Shown: positions 24,390 through 34,356 of the stretch, one piece after another | How the letters are laid out: each line of letters begins with the position of its first letter | Numbering within the stretch: the stretch's first letter is position 1 | Origin: Deferrisoma camini S3R1 | GTDB taxonomy: Bacteria > Desulfobacterota > Deferrisomatia > Deferrisomatales > Deferrisomataceae | DNA length: 64,000 nucleotides | Reading direction: 5' to 3' | Assembly (NCBI RefSeq): GCF_000526155.1 | Contig: NZ_JAFN01000001.1 | Location: forward strand, 4,012,001 to 4,076,000 | Translations under genes and position numbers: made by a program | Notes under the pieces: generated by a model | The model's database searches: none | The model's input: the letters and a program-made list of their open reading frames with translations, nothing else | What the model was told of the DNA's origin: nothing

Positions 24390-25955
24390 GTGGACATGAT
24401 GGTGACCGTTGTGGTCTGGATCGCGGTGGCCGCGGTGGCGGCCTTGGTGTTGGGGTACGCCCTGGGCCGCAGGGTCTGGAGACGCGAAAAGGCCTCCCAC
24501 GAGGCCCAGGCCCAGGCCGTGCTGGAGGAGGCCCGGAAAGAGGCGGAGATCCTGAAGAAGGAGGTCGTCCTCCGGGCGAAGGAGGAGGTGCTCGCGGAGA
24601 AGGCCCGGCTGGAGCAGGAGATCGAGGGCCGCAAGGGCGAGGTGGTGGCCCTGGAGCGCCGGCTTCAGCAGAAGGAGGCCAACCTCGAGAAGAAGGAAGA
24701 GTCCCTCGAGCGCCGGGAGGCCCGGCTGGAGGAACGGGAGGGCGAGGTCGAGGCCCGCAGCCGGGAGCTGGAGAAGGCGGCCGTGGACCTGGAGCAGCGG
24801 CAGGCCGAGGTGCTCCGGAACCTGGAGAAGGTGGCCGGCATGAGCGCCGAGGAGGCCAAGGAGGAACTCAAGGCGTCGCTGCTGAGCGAGGCGCGGCACG
24901 AGGCGGCCAAGCAGATCCGGGAGATCGAGGAGGAGGCCCGGAAGACCGCCGACAACAAGGCCAAGGAGATCATCAGCCTGGCGATCCAGCGTTACGCCGG
25001 CGAGTACGTGGCCGAGCGCACGGTGACCGCCGTGCAGTTGCCCAGCGACGAGATGAAGGGCCGGATCATCGGCCGCGAGGGCCGCAACATCCGGGCGATC
25101 GAGGCGGCCACCGGCGTGGACCTGATCGTGGACGACACGCCGGAGACGGTGCTCCTGTCGGGGTACAACCCGGTCCGCCGGGAGGTGGCCCGGATCGCCC
25201 TGGAGCGGTTGATCGCGGACGGCCGGATCCACCCGGCCCGGATCGAGGAGATGGTCAAGAAGGTCTCCAAGGAGGTGGAGCGCGAGATCCGGGAGGCCGG
25301 CGAGCAGGCCACCTTCGACGTGGGGGTCCACGGCATCCACGGGGAGGTGGTCAACCTGCTGGGCCGGCTGAAGTTCCGGTCGTCGTTCGCCCAGAACGTG
25401 CTGACCCACTCCCTGGAGGTGGCGTTCCTGTGCGGCATCATGGCCGCCGAGCTGGGCATCAACGTCAAGAAGGCCAAGCGGGCCGGCCTGCTCCACGACA
25501 TCGGCAAGGCCGTGGACCACGAGGTGGAAGGGTCCCACGCCGCCATCGGCGCCGACCTTGCGCGCAAGTACGGCGAGGCGTCCGACATCGTCCACGCGAT
25601 CGCCGCCCACCACGACGAGGTGAAGCCCGAGACCGTGCTCGCGGTGCTGGTGCAGGCCGCCGACGCCCTGTCCGCGGCCCGGCCCGGGGCCCGGAGGGAG
25701 ATGCTCGAGTCCTACGTCAAGCGCCTTGAGGATCTGGAACGGATCGCCAACGGGTTCGAGGGCGTGGCCAAGTCCTACGCCATCCAGGCCGGCCGGGAGA
25801 TCCGGATCATCGTGAACTCCGACCGGGTGGACGACGATCGGGCCACGCTCCTCGCCCGGGACGTGGCCCGTAAGGTGGAGTCCCAGCTCTCGTACCCCGG
25901 CCAGATCAAGGTGACCGTGATCCGGGAGACCCGGGCGGTGGACTACGCCAAGTAA
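24390..25955 (+). CDS. rny: Ribonuclease Y
   Basis: Membrane-anchored endoribonuclease that initiates mRNA decay. The protein is 521 aa: an N-terminal transmembrane helix ([21 protein letters not shown]), a long Glu/Lys/Arg coiled coil (about 30-200), a KH domain with [23 protein letters not shown], and an HD domain with [21 protein letters not shown] and [12 protein letters not shown]. The start is GTG 24390 with GGAG five bases upstream. Between the 6S RNA and this gene (24259-24389) I see only leader sequence. Confidence 0.96.
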   Translation: MDMMVTVVVWIAVAAVAALVLGYALGRRVWRREKASHEAQAQAVLEEARKEAEILKKEVVLRAKEEVLAEKARLEQEIEGRKGEVVALERRLQQKEANLEKKEESLERREARLEEREGEVEARSRELEKAAVDLEQRQAEVLRNLEKVAGMSAEEAKEELKASLLSEARHEAAKQIREIEEEARKTADNKAKEIISLAIQRYAGEYVAERTVTAVQLPSDEMKGRIIGREGRNIRAIEAATGVDLIVDDTPETVLLSGYNPVRREVARIALERLIADGRIHPARIEEMVKKVSKEVEREIREAGEQATFDVGVHGIHGEVVNLLGRLKFRSSFAQNVLTHSLEVAFLCGIMAAELGINVKKAKRAGLLHDIGKAVDHEVEGSHAAIGADLARKYGEASDIVHAIAAHHDEVKPETVLAVLVQAADALSAARPGARREMLESYVKRLEDLERIANGFEGVAKSYAIQAGREIRIIVNSDRVDDDRATLLARDVARKVESQLSYPGQIKVTVIRETRAVDYAK

Positions 25956-26368
25956 AAGGGGGCCCCCTCAGGCCCCTGCGGGGGGGCCCACAACGGGAAG
26001 GGTAACTTTTATGGGTCCGGGGCCATTGCCGGCGGCGGGGCATGGGTTTCAGGAGCCAGAAGTCAGGGGACAGATGCCAGAAAAAGGGCAAAGGCACTGT
26101 GGCCAAAACGACGTCGTGGGACCACGACCCGTCCACTGACATCTGTCCTCTGACCCCTGATCCCCCTGCCCCCGAGCTTCGGCGCGATTCGAGAGCCGCC
26201 CGGCCGCCTAGCTGCCTAGCTGCCTAGCCGCCCAGCGGGCCGAAGGCCCTCGACCAACGACTGACGACTGAAGTTCCTGGGAAGGGGCCGGGGGTGTTTG
26301 CACGGGGGGGAAACGTGTTATGTATCCCGATCACCCCGCCGGACGGACCCCCGGGGCTGTCTTCATTA
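25956..26368. repeat. Palindromic element with inverted CTGNNNN heptamers, plus three GACCGNN units
   Basis: An 8-bp hairpin GGGCCCCC/GGGGGCCC (25960-25989) follows rny but has no T run. The element left end GTCCGGGGCCATTGCC (26015-26032) leads into inverted arrays of another heptamer: CTGACAT, CTGTCCT, CTGACCC, CTGATCC at 26137-26164, mirrored at about 26049-26075. The right end CCTGCCCCCGAGC, 8-mer GCCGCCTAGCTGCCTAGC units, GGGCCGAAGGCCC and GACCAAC, GACTGAC, GACTGAA (26252-26272) follow. No gene is visible. Confidence 0.7.
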
Positions 26369-26462
26369 TCGATCCGGCGACAAAATAGGCCCGTTTCTCC
26401 GGAGGGCAGGTTCCTTGCCCCCGATCGGGGAGGGTGGCGTGCCTGCCTGACCGCCGGTTTGG
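26369..26462. mobile_element. Short TA-flanked MITE-like element with IS630-type ends
   Basis: The left end TCGATCCGGCGACAAAATAG... matches the IS630 terminal repeat at 19 of 25 positions; the right end is a weaker match (about 16 of 25). TA lies immediately outside both ends (26367-26368, 26463-26464). At 94 bp and with no coding capacity, it fits a non-autonomous derivative. It sits 38 bp upstream of lysS. Confidence 0.6.
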
Positions 26463-26499
26463 TAGTCTCGACCGTTGCTCATCGGAAAGGAACCGTCGG

Positions 26500-27984
26500 A
26501 TGGACCACCGACAGACGAACCCCCTGATCGCCCAGCGGATCCAAAAGCTCGAGGAGTTCCGGCGCCTCGGGATCCCCCCCTATCCCAACGACTTCCGGCC
26601 TTCCCACACCGCCGCCGAAATCCACGGGGCCCACGGCGACAAGACGGCCGAGGCCCTGCAGGAGATGGACGGATCCTTTCGGGTGGCCGGCCGGATCATG
26701 GCGTTGCGCTCGTTCGGGAAGGCCGCATTCGTCAAGCTTCAGGACCGGTCGGGCCAGATCCAGGTCCTGGTCCAAAAGAACGCGGTGGGGCCCGATGCCT
26801 ACGCCTGGTTCCGGAAGCTGGACGTGGGCGACTTCCTGGGGGCCACGGGGCCCCTCATCCGCACCCGCACCGGCGAGCTCACCGTGGAGGCCCGGGAGGT
26901 GCGGCTGCTGGCCAAGAGCCTGCGTCCCCTGCCCGAGAAGTGGCACGGGCTCACGGACAAGGAGACCCGGTACCGGCAGCGGTACGTGGACCTGATCATG
27001 AACCCCGACGTGCGCGAGACGTTCCTGCGCCGCAGCCGGATCATCCGGTTGGTGCGGGAGTTCCTGACCTCCCGGGGGTTCGTGGAGATGGAGACCCCCA
27101 TGATGCAGCCGATCCCCGGGGGCGCCACGGCCCGGCCCTTCGTCACCCACCACAACGCCTTGGACATGACCCTGTACCTGCGGGTCGCCCCCGAGCTCTA
27201 CCTCAAGCGGCTCGTGGTGGGCGGGTTCGAGCGGGTGTTCGAGATCAACCGCAACTTCCGCAACGAGGGGCTCTCGAACCAGCACAACCCCGAGTTCACC
27301 ATGGTGGAGTTCTACCAGGCCTACGCCACCTACGAGGACCTCATGGGCCTGACCGAGGAGCTGTTCGTCCATGTGGCCGAGGTGCTCAACGGATCGACCC
27401 GCCTCGTGTACCAGGGCGAGGAGATCGACCTCACGCCGCCCTGGCCGCGGCTGACGGTGCGGGAGGCCGTGATGCGCCACGCCGGCCTGACCGAGGCCGA
27501 GGTGGACGATCCCGAGGCCCTGGCCGCCTACGCCCGGAAGGTGGGGCTGGACGTGGACGGCGTGCCCCACGGCAAGGTGCTGGCCGAGGTGTTCGAGGAG
27601 GTGGCCGAGCCCCACCTGGTGCAGCCCACGTTCATCACCCAGTACCCGGTGGAGGTCTCCCCCCTGTCCCGCCGGAACGAGCAGGACCCCCGGTACGTGG
27701 ACCGGTTCGAGCTCTACATCGCCCGCCGGGAGATCGCCAACGCCTTCAGCGAGTTGAACGACCCCATCGATCAGCTGGAGCGGTTCCGACAGCAGGCGGC
27801 CCAGAGGGCCCAGGGGGACGAAGAGGCCCACCGGATCGACGAGGACTTCGTCCGGGCCCTGGAGTACGGCATGCCCCCCACCGCGGGCGAGGGGATCGGC
27901 ATCGACCGGATGGTGATGCTGTTCACCGACAGCCCATCGATCCGCGACGTGATCCTGTTCCCCCACATGCGGCCGGAGTCCTGA
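26500..27984 (+). CDS. lysS: Lysyl-tRNA synthetase, class II
   Basis: Charges tRNA-Lys. The protein is 494 aa with an N-terminal OB-fold anticodon-binding domain (FRVAGRIMALRSFGKAAFVKLQDRSGQIQV) and a class II catalytic core with motif 1 around FVEMETPMMQPIPGGATARPF, motif 2 RVFEINRNFRNEG..QHNPEFTM, and motif 3 GEGIGIDRMVMLFTDSPSIRDVILFP. ATG 26500 is preceded by GGAAAGGAA. It starts the run lysS-lolC/E, as in other deltaproteobacteria. Confidence 0.97.
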   Translation: MDHRQTNPLIAQRIQKLEEFRRLGIPPYPNDFRPSHTAAEIHGAHGDKTAEALQEMDGSFRVAGRIMALRSFGKAAFVKLQDRSGQIQVLVQKNAVGPDAYAWFRKLDVGDFLGATGPLIRTRTGELTVEAREVRLLAKSLRPLPEKWHGLTDKETRYRQRYVDLIMNPDVRETFLRRSRIIRLVREFLTSRGFVEMETPMMQPIPGGATARPFVTHHNALDMTLYLRVAPELYLKRLVVGGFERVFEINRNFRNEGLSNQHNPEFTMVEFYQAYATYEDLMGLTEELFVHVAEVLNGSTRLVYQGEEIDLTPPWPRLTVREAVMRHAGLTEAEVDDPEALAAYARKVGLDVDGVPHGKVLAEVFEEVAEPHLVQPTFITQYPVEVSPLSRRNEQDPRYVDRFELYIARREIANAFSELNDPIDQLERFRQQAAQRAQGDEEAHRIDEDFVRALEYGMPPTAGEGIGIDRMVMLFTDSPSIRDVILFPHMRPES

Positions 27985-27990
27985 GCAGCG

Positions 27991-29214
27991 ATGGAACTCC
28001 CCCTGGAACTGTGGGTGGCCCTGCGCTACCTGCGGGGCCGCCGCCGGGAGCGGTTCATCTCGCTGATCACCTGGATCAGCGTGGGGGGGGTGGCGGTGGG
28101 GGTCACGGCCCTGATCGTGGTCCTGTCGGTTATGACCGGGTTCGAGCGGGATCTGCGCGACAAGATCCTGGGCACGAACGCCCACGTGGTGGTGTACCCC
28201 ATGGGGGGCACGCTCACGGACTACCGCCGGGTGACCCGGAAGGTCCGGGCGGTGGAAGGGGTGGTGGCGGCCACCCCGTTCGTGTCGGGCCAGGTGATGC
28301 TGGTCTACGGGGGCAACGTGACCGCGGCCCTGCTTCGGGGCGTGGACCCCGAGACCGCCGGCGACGCCACGGACCTGAGCCGGTTCCTGGTGGAGGGGAG
28401 CCTCTCGGACCTGACCCGGGACGGGCCCGGCGTGATCCTGGGCCGGGAGCTCGCCCGCAACCTGGGGATCCTGGTGGGGGACACGGTGCAGCTGGTCAGC
28501 CCGGCCGGAGGGCTCACCCCCTTGGGGCTGGTGCCCCGCATCCGGGCGTTCCGGGTGAAGGGGCTGTTTGCGTCGGGCATGTACGAGTACGACACGGGCA
28601 TCGTGGTGACCTCGCTCGCGGAGGCCCAAGACTTCTTGCGTCTGGGGGACGGGGTCAGCGGGATCGAGGTGCGCGTGGCCGACCTGTACGACGCCCGCCG
28701 GGCGGCCCGGCGCATCGAGTCGGTCCTGGGCGCCGGGTACTGGGCCCGGGACTGGATGGAGATGAACCGAAACCTGTTCAGCGCCCTGAAGCTGGAAAAG
28801 ACGGCCATGTTCATCATCTTGGCGCTGATCGTGGTGGTGGCCGCGTTCAACATCGCGGCCACCCTGATCATGGTGGTGCTCGAGAAGTCCCGGGAGATCG
28901 GGGTGCTCAAGTCCATGGGCGCCACGGCCCGGACGATTCGGCGGATCTTCGTGGCCGAGGGCATGGTGATCGGGGGGCTGGGAACCGCCATGGGGTTGAT
29001 CGGCGGCTGGGGACTGTGTTCCCTTTTGGAGCGGTACCGGTTCATCCGTTTGCCCAGTGACGTCTACTACATCGACACCCTGCCGGTGGTGATGGAGCCC
29101 GAGGTGTTCCTCATCGTGGCGGGGTGCGCCTTGGCCCTGTGCTTCCTGGCCACCCTGTACCCGTCGTGGCAGGCGGCGCGGATGGATCCGGTGGAGATCC
29201 TGCGCTACGAGTGA
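27991..29214 (+). CDS. lolC: Lipoprotein-releasing ABC permease (LolC/LolE family)
   Basis: Inner-membrane subunit of the system that releases outer-membrane lipoproteins to LolA. The protein is 407 aa: an N-terminal helix (RFISLITWISVGGVAVGVTALIVVLSVMTGFERDLRDKILG), a large periplasmic domain (about 60-265), then three C-terminal helices with the FtsX-type signature KSMGATARTIRRIFVAEGMVIGGLG and final ARMDPVEILRYE. Only one such permease is present, so the transporter is probably a homodimer with LolD. Six bases separate it from lysS. Confidence 0.92.
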   Translation: MELPLELWVALRYLRGRRRERFISLITWISVGGVAVGVTALIVVLSVMTGFERDLRDKILGTNAHVVVYPMGGTLTDYRRVTRKVRAVEGVVAATPFVSGQVMLVYGGNVTAALLRGVDPETAGDATDLSRFLVEGSLSDLTRDGPGVILGRELARNLGILVGDTVQLVSPAGGLTPLGLVPRIRAFRVKGLFASGMYEYDTGIVVTSLAEAQDFLRLGDGVSGIEVRVADLYDARRAARRIESVLGAGYWARDWMEMNRNLFSALKLEKTAMFIILALIVVVAAFNIAATLIMVVLEKSREIGVLKSMGATARTIRRIFVAEGMVIGGLGTAMGLIGGWGLCSLLERYRFIRLPSDVYYIDTLPVVMEPEVFLIVAGCALALCFLATLYPSWQAARMDPVEILRYE

Positions 29215-29223
29215 CGAGCCCCC

Positions 29224-30390
29224 ATGGCCCTCTTTTTCCGGCGCAGCAAGAAGGATGACAAGAGCCACGCCGACGCCCTGTACACCAAGGGGCAATGGGC
29301 CGCGGCCCTGGCCGCGTACGAGCGCGTGCTGGCCAAGGATCCGGACAACCTGGCCGTGCTGCGGCGGGTGGGGGATCTGCGGGCCAAGCTGGGGCGCACG
29401 AAGGAGGCGGCCGAGGCGTACCGGGAGCTGGCCAACCGGTACGCGCGGGGGGGGTTCCTCATGCAGGCCATCGCGGTGTACAAGATCCTGGAGCGCTGCG
29501 ACCCCGAGGCGGACGACGTGGGCCGGCGGCTGGCCGAACTCTACGCCCAGCGGGGGCTGGCCCGGCGGGGGCGGGAGAAGGAGCGGCCCCTGCCCAAGAT
29601 CCCCCTGTTCTCGGACCTGGAGCCCGAAGCGTTCCGGCGGGTCCTCCAGAAGACGATCCCCCGGTCGCTGTCCATGGGGGAGACGCTGTTCCGCCAGGGG
29701 GATCCGGGGGAGTCGGTGTTCGTCGTGACCTCGGGGGTGGTCCGCGTGGAGCGCCAGGGCACGGTGCTGGCCGAGTTGGGCGAGGGGTCGTTCTTCGGGG
29801 AGGCGGCGTTCTTCAGCCACGAGCCCCGGAACGCCGACGTGGTGGCGGTGACCCCGGCCGAGCTCCTGGAGATCCGCCGCGAGGACGTGGAGGCCCTGAT
29901 CGAGCGGTACCCCGGGGTGGCCGACGCCCTGCACGCGTTCTACCGGGATCGGGTGCTCGACGGTGTGCTGGCGGCGTCCCACGCATTCCGCTCGTTGCCC
30001 CCGGAGGAACGAAAGGAGCTGGCCCGCCGCTTCGAGATCGTGCGGGTGGATGCGGGGGACGACGTGGTGCGGGAGGGGGAGGACGACCGTTCGGTGTACA
30101 TCGTCAAGCGCGGGCGGTTTCGGGTGTGGACGGTGCCGCCCGGCCGGGAGGAGCCGGTCGTCCTGGCCACCCTGGGTCCCGGCGACCTGTTCGGGGAGGT
30201 GGCTCTGGTGAGCCGCACCCCGCGCACGGCCACGGTGACGGCCGAGGAGGCGGGCGAGGTGCTCCGGGCCCGGGCCGAGGCCCTGGAGCCGGTGATGGGG
30301 CGTCATCCCCAGGTCCGGCAGGCCCTGGAGGCCTTGCGGGACGGCCGGGCACGGGACACCGTGGCCCGCATCCTGGGGAAGAGACCGTGA
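29224..30390 (+). CDS. TPR and double cyclic-nucleotide-binding-domain protein
   Basis: Cytoplasmic protein of 388 aa. The N-terminal part (about 10-95) is TPR-like (ADALYTKGQWAAALAAYERVL, AAEAYRELANRYARGGFLMQAIAVY). Two cNMP-binding domains follow: about 125-240 (GETLFRQGDPGESVFVVTSG, LGEGSFFGEAAFF) and about 250-370 (DVVREGEDDRSVYIVKRGRF, LGPGDLFGEVALVSRTPRTATV). No HTH output domain is seen. It lies between the LolC/E permease (9 bp) and lolD (GTGA overlap), so it is made together with the lipoprotein transporter; a regulatory role is inferred only from position. Confidence 0.85.
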   Translation: MALFFRRSKKDDKSHADALYTKGQWAAALAAYERVLAKDPDNLAVLRRVGDLRAKLGRTKEAAEAYRELANRYARGGFLMQAIAVYKILERCDPEADDVGRRLAELYAQRGLARRGREKERPLPKIPLFSDLEPEAFRRVLQKTIPRSLSMGETLFRQGDPGESVFVVTSGVVRVERQGTVLAELGEGSFFGEAAFFSHEPRNADVVAVTPAELLEIRREDVEALIERYPGVADALHAFYRDRVLDGVLAASHAFRSLPPEERKELARRFEIVRVDAGDDVVREGEDDRSVYIVKRGRFRVWTVPPGREEPVVLATLGPGDLFGEVALVSRTPRTATVTAEEAGEVLRARAEALEPVMGRHPQVRQALEALRDGRARDTVARILGKRP

Positions 30391-31079
30391 CGGCGGTCCT
30401 GCGGGCGGAGGCCCTGGAGAAGTCCTACCCCCAGCCCGGGGGGGAGCTGCGGGTTCTGAAGGGCATCGATCTCACCGTGGAGGCCGGGGCGCGCACAGCG
30501 GTGGTGGGGCCGTCGGGTGCGGGCAAGTCCACCCTGCTCCACATCCTGGGAGGACTCGATCGGCCCACCGGCGGGCGGGTGTGGTTCCGGGACGAGGACC
30601 TGTTCGCCCGGCGCGACCCGGAGCTGGCGAGGTTTCGGAACCGAAACGTGGGGTTCGTGTTTCAGTTCCATCACCTCCTGCCGGAGTTCACGGCCCTGGA
30701 GAACGTGGCGTTTCCGGCCCGGATCGGAGGGGTGCCCCGCAAGGAGGCCGAGGCCCGGGCCGACTGGCTGTTGGAGCAGATGGGACTGGCCGATCGCATC
30801 CACCATCGGCCGGGGGAGTTGTCGGGCGGGGAGCAGCAGCGGGTGGCCATCGCGCGGGCCCTGGTGACGGAGCCCCAGGTGCTGTTGGCCGACGAACCGA
30901 CGGGAAATCTCGATTACAGGACGGGAGAGGCCGTGCACGAACTGTTGCTGGAGTGGAACCGCCGCACGGGCGTGGCCCTGGTGGTGGTGACCCACAACCC
31001 CGAGTTGGCCCGGCGGATGGACCGGGTGGTGACCCTGGTGGACGGCCGCATCGCCGCCGACGAAAGGAACGGGACGTGA
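30387..31079 (+). CDS. lolD: Lipoprotein-releasing ABC ATPase LolD
   Basis: ATPase energising lipoprotein release, 230 aa. Walker [14 protein letters not shown]-loop [17 protein letters not shown] (a Lol/MacB-family feature), signature [15 protein letters not shown], Walker [13 protein letters not shown] and H-loop VVTHNPELA are all present. The start is GTG 30387, overlapping the preceding stop codon; the end overlaps the bamA GTG in the same way. Confidence 0.94.
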   Translation: MTAVLRAEALEKSYPQPGGELRVLKGIDLTVEAGARTAVVGPSGAGKSTLLHILGGLDRPTGGRVWFRDEDLFARRDPELARFRNRNVGFVFQFHHLLPEFTALENVAFPARIGGVPRKEAEARADWLLEQMGLADRIHHRPGELSGGEQQRVAIARALVTEPQVLLADEPTGNLDYRTGEAVHELLLEWNRRTGVALVVVTHNPELARRMDRVVTLVDGRIAADERNGT

Positions 31080-33331
31080 GCCGCGCCGGTCGGATGGTGG
31101 TAGGCGCGGTGGCGACCGTGCTGGTGTGGGTGGCCTGCGCCTGGGCCGCGAACGTGGTGACGGAGGTGCGGGTGCGCGGCAACCTCAGGATCGAGGAGGG
31201 CCTGATCCTGCAGAAGGTGGGAACCCGTGCCGGGCAGCCGCTGGACCCCCGCCAGGTGCGCGAGGACATCCGGACCATCTACGGGCTGGGCTACTTCGAG
31301 GACGTGGTGGCCGACCTGGGGGACGACGGGGTCCTGACCTTCCTGGTCCAGGAGCGGCCGGCGCTCCGGGAGTGGAGGGCCGAGGGAGCCGAGCATCTGG
31401 ACCCGGAGGACCTCAAGGATAAGGTGTCCCTTCGGCCCCGAGAGATCCTGCTGGAGGCCCAGATCCAGCAGGCCGAGGAGGCCATCCGGGCCCTGTACCG
31501 GGAGAAGGGCTACTACCTGGCCGAGGTCACCCACGAGATCGTGCCGTTGGACGACGGCAAGAACCAGGTGGACCTGGTGTTTCGGGTGAAGGAGGGGGAG
31601 AAGGTCCGGCTGAAAACCCTGAACCTGGCCGGTGTGGACCAGGCGAACGAGGAGCAGCTCGAGAAGTACCTGGCCCTGCGTCCCGTGGGGCCGTGGTCGT
31701 GGCTGAGCGGCGCGGGCACGTTCCAGGAGACCGACCTGGAGCGGGACCGGGAGATGATCCGGGCGTACTACCTGAACCACGGGTATGCCGAGGCCGAGGT
31801 CTTGGACCCCCTCGTGAGCCTCACGGCGGACCGAAGGTGGATCAAGGTGGACATCCCCGTGCGCGAGGGCCAGGTGTACGCGTTCGGGACCGTCTCGTTC
31901 TCGGGCGACCTGGAGTTCTCCCAGCAGGAGCTGGCCGAGGCCGTCGGCATCCGCGAGGGGGATCTGTTCCGCAGCGAGGACCTGCGGCGGGCCTACGACA
32001 AGGTGACGGACCTGTACGCCGACCTGGGGTACGCGTTCGCCGACGTGAACCCCCGCACCCAGGTGGACCGGAAGCGGCGCACCGTGGACGTGACGTTCGA
32101 GATCCACAAGGGGGACCGGATCCGCATCGGTCGGATCGAGGTGCGGGGGAACACCAAGACCCGCGACCGGGTGCTGCGCCGGGAGATGCGCCTGGCCGAG
32201 GGAGACCTGTACAACGCCACGGCGCTTCGAAAGAGCGAGCGCGACGTCCGGCGGCTCGGGTTCTTCGAGAAGGTGAACGTGTCGACCCAGCGCCGGCCGG
32301 GGACCGACCTGGTGGACATCACGATCGAGGTGGAGGAGAAGCCCACCGGCGCGTTCAGCTTCGGCGCGGGGTACTCGTCGGTGGACAAGATCATCGGCAT
32401 GGCCAACGTGAGCCAGCGCAACTTCATGGGGTTGGGGTACCAGCTGGCGCTCCAGGCCAACTTCGGCTCCACCCGTGAGACCTACAGCTTCACCTTCAAC
32501 AACCCCCGGGTGTTCGACACCTACTGGTACTTCGGGTTCGACGTGTACAAGTCGATCCGCAGCTACACCGACTACGACAAGTTCTCGCTGGGGGGGGACC
32601 TGAAGCTGGGCACGTCCCTCAACGAGGACTGGAAGCTCCGGGGCATCTACCGGCTGGAGGAGGCCGAGGTCAAGAACGTGAGCGAGTTCGCCTCGACCCT
32701 GATCCGAGAGCAGCTGGGCACCACGGTGACCTCGTCGTTCACGGGCCTGCTGATCTACGACACCGTGGACAACCTGTGGGAGCCCCACGCGGGAACCCGG
32801 GCCCAATGGAGCGTGGAGTGGGCGGGGGGGCTCCTGGGGGGTGACGCGGCCTACCTCAAGTACGAGGTCGACGCCTCCCACTATGCCCCTTTGTGGTGGG
32901 AGCACGTGTTCCACGTCCGGGCCCGGGCCGGGTTCGTCCACTCCCTGCTGGGCCGGGACATCCCGGTGTACGAGCGGTACTACCTGGGCGGCATCAACAG
33001 CCTCCGGGGCTTCGACACCCGCAGCATCGGGCCGGTCGATTCCGCCACCGGCGACGTGATCGGGGGGGACAAGCAGATCCTGGTGAACCTGGAGTACCTG
33101 TTCCCCCTGATCAAGGAGGCCAAGCTGCGGGGCGTGGTCTTCTACGACGCCGGCAACGCCTGGGACGAGGGGCAGGCGTTCTTCGAGACCGGCCTGCGCC
33201 AGAGCGTCGGCGCCGGGGTGCGGTGGTTCAGCCCCATGGGGCCGTTGCGCCTCGAGTGGGGGTACGTGCTCGACCGCAAGCCGGACGAGGATCAGGCCCA
33301 GTGGGAGTTCACCATCGGCGGGTTCTTCTGA
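31076..33331 (+). CDS. bamA: Outer-membrane assembly protein BamA
   Basis: Central component of the BAM complex that folds beta-barrel proteins into the outer membrane. The protein is 751 aa: signal peptide (MVVGAVATVLVWVACAWA), five POTRA-like repeats over about 28-400 (e.g. VVTEVRVRGNLRIEEGLIL, RIGRIEVRGNTKTRDRVLRR), and a C-terminal Omp85 barrel with FGAGYSSVDKIIG, YYLGGINSLRGFDTRSIGPV and a final aromatic-rich strand WEFTIGGFF. GTG 31076 overlaps the lolD stop; ATG 31094 is an alternative start. Confidence 0.95.
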   Translation: MSRAGRMVVGAVATVLVWVACAWAANVVTEVRVRGNLRIEEGLILQKVGTRAGQPLDPRQVREDIRTIYGLGYFEDVVADLGDDGVLTFLVQERPALREWRAEGAEHLDPEDLKDKVSLRPREILLEAQIQQAEEAIRALYREKGYYLAEVTHEIVPLDDGKNQVDLVFRVKEGEKVRLKTLNLAGVDQANEEQLEKYLALRPVGPWSWLSGAGTFQETDLERDREMIRAYYLNHGYAEAEVLDPLVSLTADRRWIKVDIPVREGQVYAFGTVSFSGDLEFSQQELAEAVGIREGDLFRSEDLRRAYDKVTDLYADLGYAFADVNPRTQVDRKRRTVDVTFEIHKGDRIRIGRIEVRGNTKTRDRVLRREMRLAEGDLYNATALRKSERDVRRLGFFEKVNVSTQRRPGTDLVDITIEVEEKPTGAFSFGAGYSSVDKIIGMANVSQRNFMGLGYQLALQANFGSTRETYSFTFNNPRVFDTYWYFGFDVYKSIRSYTDYDKFSLGGDLKLGTSLNEDWKLRGIYRLEEAEVKNVSEFASTLIREQLGTTVTSSFTGLLIYDTVDNLWEPHAGTRAQWSVEWAGGLLGGDAAYLKYEVDASHYAPLWWEHVFHVRARAGFVHSLLGRDIPVYERYYLGGINSLRGFDTRSIGPVDSATGDVIGGDKQILVNLEYLFPLIKEAKLRGVVFYDAGNAWDEGQAFFETGLRQSVGAGVRWFSPMGPLRLEWGYVLDRKPDEDQAQWEFTIGGFF

Positions 33332-33825
33332 GGGGGCTGGCAGGCGTTTCTGCGGGTCGGGGCCATTGCCGGCGGCGGGGCATGGGCTTCAGGAGCCAGA
33401 ATTCAGCTCCAGTAGACCGCGAGGCGGCCTGTTTGCGAAGAAATAACTTCGAACCGATCCCCGCACAGTTTCGGCGGTGGGGCATGGGGTCCGCTTCCGG
33501 CCGCGCGCGAAGCCGGGCATTGAAATTCGCCGCGCAGGCACGGGGCATCAGCGGTGGTTTCATGACAGACCGGTCGACACGAACGATTTCACGGGGCAAG
33601 CGGTGGAGGCGCTGCGCGGCGAGCCAAGGAGCCGCACGCGGCTCTCCAGCAGACCCCATGCCCCTCAGAGACTGTTGTGATGGCAACCATTAGAGATAAA
33701 AGATGTTTTTAGCCTTCCGACTTCCTAGCCCTTTTGGGGGGCCGAAGGCCCAGACCGACGACCGTTGACCGACGACCGAAGTTGATCAAAGGAGCCGTCG
33801 CTTCCATGGATTTGAGGAGGACGAG
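33332..33825. repeat. Compound palindromic element and four-heptamer array
   Basis: Two left ends in tandem (GGGGCATGGGCTTC at about 33377 and GGGGCATGGGGTCCGCTTCC at about 33480) precede one right arm (CAGCAGACCCCATGCCCCTC, about 33646-33665), suggesting one element inserted into or recombined with another. TTCCTAGCCC units, GGGCCGAAGGCCC and the array GACCGAC, GACCGTT, GACCGAC, GACCGAA (33753-33780) follow. No gene is visible. Confidence 0.7.
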
Positions 33826-34356
33826 ATGAGACGGGTTGCGATCGTGGTGGGGGTGATCCTCTTGGCGGGGTTCCTGGCGCCCGCGGTGCGGGCGGCCGAG
33901 ACGGTGAAGATCGGGGTCGTGGATCTCCAGCGTTGCCTGAACGAGTCGCGCATGGGCAAGAAGTACAAGGCCGAGTTCACGGCCGAGGCGGACCGCCGGA
34001 AGGCCGAGCTGGAGAAGGAGGAGGCCGATCTCAAGGCCCTGCGCGAGGAGATCGAGAAGCAGGGCCTGGTTCTGTCGGAGACGGCCCGGGCCGAGAAGGA
34101 GCGGGAGTACAAGGAACGGCTCGCAGCGTTCAAGGCGAAGTTCCAGGAGAGCCAGCAGGCCCTGCAGCGCAAGGACCAGGAGCTGACCCGTCGGATCCTG
34201 CGGGACCTCCAGAAGGTGGTCCAGAAGCTGGGGGAGACCGAGGGGTACACCCTGATCCTGGAGCGCCAGGAGGGCGGCGTGTTGTTCATGCCCAAGGCGA
34301 TCGACATCACCGACGAGGTGATCCGCCGGTACGACGAGGGCCTGCCGGCCGAGTGA
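33826..34356 (+). CDS. skp: Periplasmic chaperone Skp/OmpH
   Basis: Holdase for unfolded outer-membrane proteins en route to BamA. The protein is 176 aa with signal peptide MRRVAIVVGVILLAGFLAPAVRA, the start strand KIGVVDLQRCLNES, a long charged coiled coil (about 45-125) and a C-terminal strand region EGYTLILERQEGGVLFM. ATG 33826 has GAGGAGGA upstream. Position between bamA and lpxD is the usual one. Confidence 0.92.
   Translation: MRRVAIVVGVILLAGFLAPAVRAAETVKIGVVDLQRCLNESRMGKKYKAEFTAEADRRKAELEKEEADLKALREEIEKQGLVLSETARAEKEREYKERLAAFKAKFQESQQALQRKDQELTRRILRDLQKVVQKLGETEGYTLILERQEGGVLFMPKAIDITDEVIRRYDEGLPAE

Noticed and set aside
25960-25989. GGGCCCCC/GGGGGCCC hairpin after rny as an intrinsic terminator
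   Set aside because: There is no T tract after the stem; it is more likely part of the adjacent palindromic element.
26281-26368. TTGCAC ... TATGTA as a lysS promoter
   Set aside because: The only spacing that gives a reasonable -10 is 15 bp; evidence is too weak to list as a feature.
26479-30306. A 1275-aa open frame on the minus strand opposite lysS, the lolC/E-like gene and the cNMP protein, and similar giant frames at 3032-5113, 48185-51577 and 20173-22824
   Set aside because: They are antisense to clearly recognised genes, have biased His/Gly/Pro/Arg composition and no domain motifs; they arise from third-position GC bias.
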